From: Salminus brasiliensis
Taxonomy: Eukaryota > Chordata > Actinopteri > Characiformes > Bryconidae
NCBI RefSeq assembly: GCF_030463535.1
Contig: NC_132893.1
Location: forward strand, 25,818,282-25,882,281
Direction of reading: 5' to 3'
Length of the DNA stretch: 64,000 nt
The notes beneath the pieces were generated by a model, which saw nothing but the letters and a program-made list of their open reading frames with translations, did not search any database and had not been told where the DNA came from. The position numbers and the translations under genes are program-made. Positions 41,101-50,354 of the stretch are shown piece after piece (within the stretch, counting starts at the first letter, position 1; each line of letters begins with the position of its first letter).

Positions 41101-43515
41101 ATACATGTTTAAACATGTAGATTTAAATACTCCACAAAAAAGTATAGCTGCAGATGTGCAGTCATATGCAAATGTTTGGACACCCCTGTTTGAATGACAT
41201 TTTGACGTTCCAAATTTAGAGTGCAGAGGCTGTTTATTTGCTGAATTTAGCATATTGGATCAAATTATGTATTAAATATCATTAGGGTCAGTCATAACTG
41301 ATTTTTTCTATCTGATAACTGACATCAATGTGTTCCAAAAAAATTCATTTTCATGCATATAATGTCAGGTTGGTATCTTATTACATTTGTCTGATAAAGA
41401 GGCAAAATATTGTGTGTGTGATTGTGCCCTGTGTGTCCCAGCTCCATATATGTTGGTTATGGAGTATGTAGCCCACGGGACCCTCCGCAGTTTTCTGCAG
41501 TTGAATCAAAACAGACTGTGCTTGGACAAAGAGCTCCAGCATCTCTTCACCCTCGCAGCCTACCACATAGCACACGCCATGAAGCACCTGCGCTCCAAAA
41601 TGGTACACCACTCAAGCTTAGCTTTTACTCTGTATTGTAACAATGATGTTTTTGTTGAGTCTCTGTGGTTATTATGTGATGATCAGATATTGCACTGCGA
41701 TCTGGCACTGAGGAATATCATGGTGCACAGTTTTCCTCATGAAGTAAAGGTAGCCGAGTTTGGACTGGCCCGAGAGGTCGCGCGCACATGGAGCAGACGT
41801 GGCAGCTGCAAAAAAGACTGCAAGGTAAGAGCTCAAGGGAAATCAGTGATGTTTTTACCCATGGACCTACAGCACAACTAACCCTGCTCAAGTATTCAGT
41901 GAATGAAAAGTGAAATATGCTGCTTGCATTGCTTTGGATCATTGCACTGATGCATTCAGACCACTCTAGATACTACATAGCTGTGCATGTGACTGTTTCA
42001 CTGGCATAGACTTTCACATTAACACTGAGCATGTGTTCTACACCCACTCACATTCTCATAACTCATGACCTGCTGTCACATTAGCCATAGCTCTTCATTA
42101 GCTCACTCTTTCTGTCCAGCTCTTCTTGTTGTTCTGTTATTTGTTGTACTGGTGTGGACCAGAGGAGGATGGGTTTCTCTTTTGAGTCTTTCATTGTGGA
42201 AAGTGCTATATAAATAAATCTGAACTAAATTGCATAGTTGCATTTAATTTTTGAATATGTTTAAAGATATATGATAAAGATGATAAAAAGTGTGCTCTGT
42301 TTAAACTAAGCTGAAAACTAAATAGATGTTGGATATAGACTGACTTGACTGACTTAAATATATTAATACATTAATATAGACTGACTTAAAGCACTTTTGT
42401 AAGTCGCTCTGGATAAGAGCATCTGCTAAATGCCGTAAATGTAAATGTAAATGTTAACTGTAAATGATCAAAAAGCATCATCCAGAAGGCTCAGTTGCAT
42501 TCATAACTCTGACGGGTCACTAAAAGGCCTCCTCTCAAAACTCAACGTCTTCTTGGTGAAGCCACAGATAGGCTGATAATCACTTTGAAAGAAGTTACGG
42601 TGTTCTAAAGTAGAGTAATGGTGCGCTTGTCTACACGGTGGTCTCTGTGAACAGCTGGAAGATAGCTGGAGGTTGCAAGAAGGTATGAGTTCTGAAAGAC
42701 AGAACTTCTGAAGAAAGCCCAGGAATGACCTGACTAAGAAGAAGTGTAAAAATTCCATGATCAGATGAGACCAAGAGTTTTTGGCCAGAATTCTAGGCGC
42801 TACAGTATGTGTGGTGGGGACATCACCACCATATAGACACCATCCTTATAGTGAAGCATGGTGGTGGTAGTACTGTGACATTTAGGGACGCCATATTGTG
42901 GGTGGAAAAGTTAGGGCAATTCTATGGAACTGTGACTGACAGGGGCCTGAGGAAATGTATTAACTGATTATTTTGGCAGAACTGTTAGCGTGGTGGGGCC
43001 CAGTGTAATATCTTTTCACAGGGCCCAACATCCCTGGCAGTGCCTGCACTCCATTTAAAGGGGGAAAATCAGCCCAAAAATATTCTTGCCAATATTAAAG
43101 TGTGGAATTTTAACACTTACATATGCAGCATATCTCCATGTTTTATTTTCGAATTATTTCATAATAAAAATAAATAAATAAATAACAGACAGGAAAACTG
43201 CATGCATCCGAAAATGTTTGAGTGGGTTGAATGCTTTTTCATTAAGTCATATGGGGACATACTGTGGTCACATGCACATCCTGTAGCTTATTTTGACTGT
43301 GTAGCATCAGGTTGTGGCTGACATGTGTCCCTCTGCAGGAACGAATTCCCTCCCGGTGGTACCCTCCAGAATATTTCAAGAACGATTACTATGGATTCAA
43401 AGGGGATGTTTGGGCATTTGGAATTGTATTATGGGAGATGGAAACATTCGGTAAGTGTCCTTTATAATGAATATAACTAACAACTATATTCCAATTAATA
43501 TTATTTGTAGCATTT

Positions 43516-43601
<86 letters not shown>

Positions 43602-45940
43602 TACTCAACAGCCATGACTAACCCTCATTTCCATTCTTTAGGCACTTTGCCCTACCCAAACTTAAACACATCGGAGGAAGTAGCACGCTATGTGTGTGCT
43701 GGCCACAGAAACGGTGAGCCTGATCAGTGCAGGCCAGAAATGTGAGTAGAAGTGGTGAGATCTTTTCACACCTCTCAGAAAAAAAGCTGCTACGAAGTGT
43801 GTGCTGGCCTTTAAGATGGAGTGGCTTGTGCAAGGCAGCAGGGGCATGTGTTAAAGTTAACTCCCGTTGAGCTTGGATGCACACAGACTACCATATATAG
43901 CTGTGAGTTACTTGTATGTAACTCATGTAGTGGTTTTACATTTGGTACATCACTGACAATTTGGCCACCACAAGGTGTGCTTCACTGAAAACATCTAAAA
44001 ATTTCCCCAAAATGTAGTTAATCAGCTGAGGCATGTTAGTGTCCGTTTACTTTTTTAGTGGAGTTACAAGGCTCATATACTGTAGCTTAAATGTATTAGA
44101 AGTCTTTGTCACCTAAATTCGTATTCAAGATCTTTTTTTCAAGAACAAAACTTGCAAACACTGTGATTCAGAGAATTGAAAATAAAACTGAACTGCAAAG
44201 GAAATGCACATCCATGAAGGCTTGAGGTAAACTTGCGTAATTCACACAGGAAGACCATACTCGAACATGCACATCCAACAAAGCACAAGATCTGACAAAG
44301 AGCTACATATGCAGAAACAAATATTGAACGCCTGACAAGAGTAACATAGTAAGGGTGGCTGGCATGGGACCAGGAACACCTGCAAACAGTAGGGGGGACA
44401 AGGGCAGAGAAACTGACCCAAACATACACACAGAGCCATGTGTAATGTGCAGTGCAGAGACACTGTTCTTATTATAAGTCAGTGGATCATCACAATGATT
44501 TTGAAGCTGTTATTTAATGTGGACAAATCTTTGATTTAAATACTTGAAATACTTAGAAACTTGTGAATGGGCACTGCAGCTGATTGTTCTTGGTTACATG
44601 TCTGTAGATGGCACATGGCAGAGCAAGACAAACAATGACAGGCAAGCTAGGAAAGACACAAAGGCAAAGCAGGGAGGTGAAAACCAAAGCCAGGGCAGGC
44701 ATAGGGGCCTGACAATTATATTGGATCTGTAGCTCCAGTGTAAAACCAAATAAGCTAACTTTAGACAAAAATGTCTTATCTGATCGCCCAGTTTTGGTTT
44801 CAAGCGTGTCAGTTTCAGTTTCTTGGCAAACAATGATTTAAATGACATTGAATGGCATTAAAAAGTCTCAGAAATTACAAGACCTTGAGGATGCCTGCAG
44901 ACACCTTGATCTATGATATCATGTGGACGGACATTCATACTGCTGTATTATTTAAAAAAAAAAAAAAACATATGGGGATGAGATGAATGGCAGTAATGTA
45001 GAAGGTTCGCTTTGCAAGCTTTCCAATACAGGGAGTAACTGTAATTTGCAGTAACCGTCTCAAAGATTCAAGGGCTTAGTACAAATACACACAACAGAAA
45101 TAAAAGGAATAACAGAAATTATAGGTCAGATGATGTACTACAATGAGCGAAATGGTGCCTGTGAAACAGTACATTCCTCTTATTGTATCTAAAATATATA
45201 TAATTAATTATATAAATTTAATATTTATTTTGAAGTGTTTTAATATGTATCATGTATAATCTACCTGTGTCATTTCCCCTCTTAAAACTGTATCTCTAAA
45301 ATATGAAAAAGAAATGTTCTGAGTGTCATGAACTGTAATGCCATGTGTTTGGATTGAGATTTTATCCCAGGTATTTTTTTGCACAAATTCTCTTGTGTAA
45401 AAGTCAATGTGGAACACAGTACAATGAGGTGCAAGTTACCAACATAATTAATATCATGATGCAACATATAATATATATAACATGTAATTTAATAAATTAG
45501 TTATGGTCACAGAAAAAGGATTTTTTTTTAAGAAACTGACTCTGTAATTTGTATCACAGGCTCCAAATGATGAAAGACTGCTGGCAGGAGCCTTACTCCT
45601 TGAGGCCTTCCTTTATGGATATAGTGGAAGTTCTGGAAAACATTCTGGAAAATGACCGTGTGAGTGTCCTTCAGACTATAATACTATAATACACTTTTGA
45701 CAGCGTGCTTATGTCATACTCTTGCATAATGTTGTATGCCCAATAATCTCTCTGTGACTGATTGAAATGCAGTAATATTTATATAAATATTTTAAAATGA
45801 CATCACATTTTCTGTCTTAACAGGACTATGTGGACATGGACGACAGAGTGAATCAGAGGAATCAGAGTGCCTCCGTGCAGCCTGAAGACTCAGATACAGT
45901 CATTAAAACGGATGTGTATTGTAACGAAAGTCAGTCTTAG
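38149..45940 (+). CDS. Single-pass membrane tyrosine-kinase-like protein (STYK1/NOK-like)
   Basis: Eleven coding exons give 449 residues: 38149-38227, 38327-38414, 38509-38725, 39703-39841, 39969-40067, 41442-41602, 41687-41824, 43339-43450, 43642-43741, 45560-45659, 45824-45940 (stop TAG). The short N-terminus has one sequon (NYS at 4-6) and no signal peptide, then a membrane span at about 31-54 (IIIIASAFFLVIIG), a ~75-residue linker and a kinase fold from about 137. Seen motifs: glycine loop GREGVF, beta-3 Lys170 (FTCK), alpha-C Glu184, HCDLALRN (264-271), EFG (285-287), PPE and GDVWAFGIVLWEM. HRD and DFG are altered and the activation segment has no tyrosine, so catalysis may be weak or absent. 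The tail has YVDM (413-416). The layout fits STYK1/NOK, but another fish small receptor-kinase family is possible; no symbol is given. The start is the only ATG upstream of the membrane span in its exon; an upstream non-coding exon is implied by the acceptor at 38117-38118. Confidence 0.85.
41687..41824 (+). CDS. Kinase-like gene exon 7: degenerate catalytic loop and DFG
   Basis: Encodes ILHCDLALRN and VKVAEFGLAREV. The catalytic-loop Asp266 and Asn271 are kept, but the Arg of HRD is Cys and the metal-binding Asp of DFG is Glu. The preceding intron (41603-41686) is only 84 bp, a multiple of three, and free of in-frame stops. Confidence 0.85.
42100..42235 (+). repeat. LINE-like 3' fragment
   Basis: Contains ggaccagaggaggatgggtt and ends with gtgctatataaataaa, both familiar in fish retroelement 3' ends. 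It lies in intron 7 of the kinase-like gene. Confidence 0.45.
42393..42456 (+). repeat. SINE/LINE 3' tail fragment
   Basis: Carries CGCTCTGGATAAGAGCATCT followed by repeated taaatg, the same tail as the SINEs at 11137-11368 and 13810-14030, without the tRNA-like head. Confidence 0.8.
42640..42910 (+). pseudogene. Tc1-like transposase fragment
   Basis: The nucleotide sequence at 42755-42875 follows the familiar Tc1 transposase core (catgatcagatgagacc, then ttttggcca, then agtgaagcatggtggtggta). Stops and indels break the frame. It is a dead fragment in intron 7 of the kinase-like gene. Confidence 0.75.
42940..43045. repeat. Fragment of the interspersed repeat seen at 11.7 and 13.5 kb
   Basis: gtgtaatatcttttcacagg and its surroundings match 11908-11950 and 13765-13800. 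Confidence 0.65.
43518..43598. repeat. CT then AT microsatellite
   Basis: (CT)n followed by (AT)n in intron 8 of the kinase-like gene, with the same compound order as at 1-130. Confidence 0.95.
43742..45559. other. Kinase-like gene intron 9, 1.8 kb
   Basis: No other gene recognised. It contains an A-run at about 44953-44968. Open frames on either strand near 44139-44848 were read and show no known protein. Confidence 0.55.
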
Positions 45941-46465
45941 CTCAGCAAGTTTAATCAGGTTCAAACAATGGCAGACAAGATATGTACCTATGATTTTAGT
46001 GCGTATAGGGGAAAGTCTATGATCAGCTACTAGTGATGGACAACTACCTGGCAAAGACCTTTCAAATAGATGTGGCTTATGTTGCTGTTTGTATGGGCAG
46101 TGTTATTAGAAGCAGTATTCAATGCCAATATTTGATGTCTATGTTTGTTGCAGGTGCTTGACAACAATGTTTGTGATTATTTAAAGGTTGATGAGAACAG
46201 TTTATCTATGCAATATTAAAAATAGGCATCCACACATTTAATTATTATCTTATTATTTGTTGATTTTTATGCCAATGAGTTAACATTACTTCCATGACTT
46301 GTAAGGGGAAATATATATGATCATGTGTGGTATTTCATTCTTTGTTGTAGAATACCACAACAAACCAGCTTTTGTAGTAAACATGTTTCCAAATTTCGAA
46401 AACATTAAATGAAGAGCGATTCAGTTGAGTTAGACCATGACAATAAATTTGAAACGATTGTTTTC
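45941..46465 (+). other. 3' UTR of the kinase-like gene
   Basis: A canonical AATAAA at 46442-46447 followed by a T/G-rich stretch suggests the transcript ends near 46465. Confidence 0.6.
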
Positions 46466-46733
46466 AGGTTGCTACACAATGTTGCTAAGCAGATAAAACT
46501 AATGTTGGAAAGGAAGAAAGCTTGAAAGTCAAAGTTCAGCAACAGACTGAATGATGGTGCTCGTGGTCAGTAGCCTTTAAAAATGCACAGAATTTAAACT
46601 GCACTAGAACGACACAGTATTAACTCTAAGCTAATATTTAATCCCTGTCTTGCATAAAACTTAGTAACTCCATTTTAGCTGTTTTTATGTTTTGATATAA
46701 CTTAAATCTGGCAGTTGTTCTTGTTAAAATTCC

Positions 46734-47215
46734 ATGATGATTGGACCAGTAGGAATAATCCAAAATGCATCTGAAAAAGTTCTTCAGAAAGTTATTTTCC
46801 AAAGGTTTAAATTGCTTTCCAAACATTTTTTTAAAGGTTTGAAAAAAATTCAAGAGATAACATTTTCTTTTGAAAAGGATTTAATGGCTCTGCAAAAAGT
46901 TACAATCACTTTTAAACAGTTGCAAACTTTTTTTTGTTTAAAAGAGTCAAGAGATTCCAGACACTTCTAAAAAGCATTGAATCGCTTTTAAAAAGTTCAA
47001 AGCGATTCTTTAGAAGATTCGGATCTATTCTGGAAAGATTCGAATCACTTTTTATTAAAATATTCAGCAAAGACTTTTTAGGAGGTTCAAAGTGTTTGAC
47101 TCATTTTTTAAAGGATCAAAAACAGTCACCTCTAAAAGGGTTTGAAGTGAAGCGCTTCAAAAAAATGTTTTAAACTCATTTTTCAAAAACAAGAGCTGAA
47201 TCTCTTTTCTAAAGA
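46734..47215. repeat. Degenerate ~21-29 bp tandem repeat
   Basis: Around 16 diverged units that alternate an AAAG(G/A)TTCAAA-like half with a TCnCTTTT half, for example near 46975-46995, 46996-47018 and 47038-47060. The near multiple-of-three period keeps long open frames on the + strand with Lys/Phe/Ser-rich pseudo-proteins. It is best read as an old minisatellite. Confidence 0.6.
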
Positions 47216-47221
47216 TGTAAA

Positions 47222-47785
47222 CAGGGCAGTACTGCTGGAGTTCCTCAACACCTCAGTGTCACTGCTGGACTGAGAACAGTCCGCCATCCAGAAATATCCA
47301 GCCAACAGCGTCCTGAGGGCAGCATCCTGAGGCCACTGATGAAGGACGAGAGGATGACCAACACAAACTGTGCAGCAACAGAACTTCTCTCTCTGACTTT
47401 ACAACTACAAGGTGGACCGACTTGGTAGGAGTGTCTAACAGAGTGGACAGTGAGTGGACAGTTATAACACCACAGCAGCACTGCTGTGTTTCATCCACTC
47501 GTACCAGCGCAACACACACTACTAACACACCACCACCACCATGTCAGTGTCACTGCACTGTTGAGAATGACCCACCACCCAAATACTACTCTGTGGTGTG
47601 GCTCTGTGGTGGTCCTGCGGGGTCCTGAGCTTTGAAGAACAGCATGAAAGGAGGCTAACAGAGCATGATGACAGACTACAGTCTGTAATTGTAGAACTAC
47701 AGAGTGAACCAATATGGTAAATGGACAGTGAGTACAGAGACATGGAGCTGGTTTTAAGAAAGTGGCCGGTCGGTGCATAAATCCT
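47222..47785. mobile_element. Copy of a widespread fish interspersed repeat
   Basis: The order of blocks (ctgctggactgagaacagtc, ccagccaacagcgtcctgag, acaaggtggaccgacttggt, ccaccatgtcagtgtcactg, gaagaacagcatgaaaggag, gtctgtaattgtagaactac) is that of a repeat I recognise from many fish genomes. The full family member is partly self-complementary; here the left part is missing. The shorter piece at 10825-10935 belongs to the same family. Confidence 0.75.
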
Positions 47786-47989
47786 AACTTATGTGCAGGA
47801 ACTAAAATGAGGTAAAAAATAAATAAATAAATTGGAATGACATTTTATTGTGTTTTAAATGGTAGAAGATGAAGTACACTACGCTACATTTGCTCTTATT
47901 TTATTCCTCATGCAAAACAAATCCATCTAAAAGTAAGAAACCGGAGGTAAAAATACCGCATCAATAAGAGAGACCCCTGGTAGTTGACG

Positions 47990-48180
47990 CTGCTTTGACG
48001 TGGGCGGTGTGACGCAGGCGGTGGCTAACGGTGTTAGCATGGTTAGCTTAGCTAGTGCAGTCCTATGAGTACAGCGAGACGGGTGGGCTGAGACGGAGAA
48101 GGAGGAGGGGGACATTTTTTCCGTTTTACTTGCTTGGGTCTACAAACTGCTGGATATAAATGTCGTATTCTGTATAGAAG
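47990..48180 (+). promoter_or_regulatory. apbb1: apbb1 promoter region and non-coding exon 1
   Basis: CpG-richer than its surroundings, with a (G/C)-rich ggcggtgtgacgcaggcgg block at about 48003-48022. A good splice donor follows position 48180 (TAGAAG then gtgagt), and the coding exon begins with an acceptor at 50334-50335, so a non-coding first exon ending at 48180 is inferred. A 5-codon upstream frame (ATG 48160, stop 48175-48177) lies at its end. The transcription start is not resolved. Confidence 0.5.
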
Positions 48181-50335
48181 GTGAGTTAACGCGATTGTAG
48201 TGTTTATTATCTTTTATTTTAAAGCGATAATTGAGCCTCGTTTGTTTGGGTTCTTCGTGTAGCGGCTCTGGGCGTGTTTATGTTGTGGGAGTGAGAGATC
48301 ATGGAGGGCGATGCTAGCGTTGACTATTAGGAGAATTAAGCCGACATTGCTGAATAGTCAGTGCTCGACAGTTTTGGAGCTGTATTTTAATTATTTCAAC
48401 ATCATTTGATCGGCGTTTAATTCTGGTGGCCAGAGGATTGTCTCGTAGTTAACGTTAGCTAGATAGCTAGCTGCCCTCCGGTGCGACAAGCTAAGCTAGC
48501 ACGAAGTTAGCTAGCTAGCTAAATGCGCAGGTAGCGTTACGGTGTTGTGTCGATTTGTGCTGCCTTGTCAAGGCGCGCTACCATAGTGTAGATTTAGCTA
48601 TAGGTACACACACAAGGTAGAAATCCTCCCCATAGTTGTTACTTTCAGGACCTGGGTTTAGCTAGCTAGCTACCACCATAGGGCACAACTGCCTAGCTAG
48701 CTAAATAAGACCGTGGCTAGCGTAGGGTCCTCTGATAGGCCGGCAGTAGCTAGCTGCCATATAAAGCGTCCAGCAGGAGGGTAGCTAGGCAGGATATTCC
48801 GATAGCATGAATCACTGTGTAGCACAGGATAGCTAGCTAACGATATGTAATTAAGGTGATGCAAATAATCGATATTTTTGGTTTAATTTGATTAAATATA
48901 GTGTGTTGGTCTGCGCATGCGAAGAGTCGTTAAGTAGCACATATCGATGGGGTAGGACAACTCGACAGACCACCGGCCCATGTTGGCCATGTTGCTACAC
49001 CGAAGGGGTTTCAGAGCCATATACAGGCTACATTACAGTCTAATGCTGCTATGCGGGCGATGTTACTAAAGGTAGCTAGTCACATTTTGACCAGATGTTT
49101 ATGTAATCCTATGTTTAGCTAGCTGAAGTAATGGTAGATGTGTATGTAGCTAAAAGATATAACGAGTAATATATATATAACAGTCGTTCTGTTGAAGCAT
49201 TTTTCCACGTTAGCAGTGTGTACTACTGGAGAGCTGAAAGTCACGACCCGTTTGGAGGAAACTGACAAATTCTCAGGCCTTCACTGATTGCAGCACCGAG
49301 CTGATGATCAGTGTTGGTTTTCTATCTTAATCAGACGAGCCTCTCTTCTCATTCCACTAATATTAAACCTCAAAACCTGGACGAAGCAGAGTTTCTTGTA
49401 GACATGCCACCACGTCTGTTCATACACCACAACTCTGCACTCACAAAATGTACGGTGTCACACGAAACACTGGGCCTCATTGATTGATCAGGCATCTCAG
49501 ACTAAAAGTACTGACCCCAAGATCAGCTCTCATTAGCTGTCTGAATGAGCTCAGTGTTAATACCAGATCAGCTTGAGAAGCTTGCTAAGTATTGGCCAAT
49601 GTGAGAGTATAGTGGTAGGTAGTAACTTTTACATTGGCTCGGTTACTAACTTATATTAAGGGGAATGGGCTTTCCTGACAAATTTTAGGTAATAATTCTT
49701 CTCCAGCGTCTTTGTGTGGAAAGGAATCTGCATTTTCTTCTATTGCATTGTAGTCCTTACCATTTTAGTAGCTGTACTACTGTGCTGTTGCTTACACCTC
49801 TCACTCTGGAGCTTTACCATTTTCTCATACACCAAATAATGTCAAAAAGGGAGTAATACAGTCTAAAAAAACGTAATGATCTGTAATGGATCATGCTGAT
49901 ATGCTGAATGCCAAGTTAGGCAAGAGGCTTTTTGTTGTTTCAGCTGTGTACAGGCGCACAGCGGAGCAAAATTACAGTCCTCCAGGGCCATGGAGATCTA
50001 CAGACTACATAATGTGTGATGTGGAAATATAGAGCAAGGAAACAATACAGTAAATACAAAATCAGACAGTACGATAAATGGACAGGGGAGAGCAGCACAG
50101 ACACAGTGCACAGAGATGTTTCACGCTGTGATATTTTACGTTTATTTGGAAGTTCCAGTGCTGCTACGTGATGGATTTTCTAAGCCTGATTAATTTGTGC
50201 TCAGTGATGAATCAGTACTTTTACTTGTGTATGGCTTAGGCTATTACACCACATCTGTTCACCTAAACAAGTACAGTGACTTTCTTACTGTAGTAAAATC
50301 ATTAAGTTGTTTGCTTTTCTGACAATCTTTTCCAG
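48181..50335. other. apbb1: apbb1 intron 1 with GCTAGC-rich block
   Basis: The first kilobase is crowded with TAGC/GCTA tetramers (for example 48457-48475, 48493-48522, 48660-48673, 48694-48705, 48826-48840). The rest is ordinary AT-rich DNA without a recognisable gene. Confidence 0.6.
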
Positions 50336-50354
50336 AGGCATCCAGCTCTGTGCC

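Noticed and set aside
41422-41640. 72-codon + strand frame across kinase-like exon 6
   Set aside because: Overlaps the real exon in another frame; the exon's own frame matches kinase subdomains.
46780-47080. Heat-shock-element-like GAA/TTC pairs
   Set aside because: Single GAAnnTTC and TTCnnGAA pairs occur, but no run of three correctly spaced units; they follow from the tandem repeat.
46934-47173. 79-codon frame resembling a repeat protein
   Set aside because: Explained by the degenerate minisatellite with a period near 21-24 bp.
50307-50354. Upstream in-frame ATG for apbb1
   Set aside because: It lies in the intron before a good acceptor at 50334-50335; the ATG at 50355 gives the FE65-like N-terminus.
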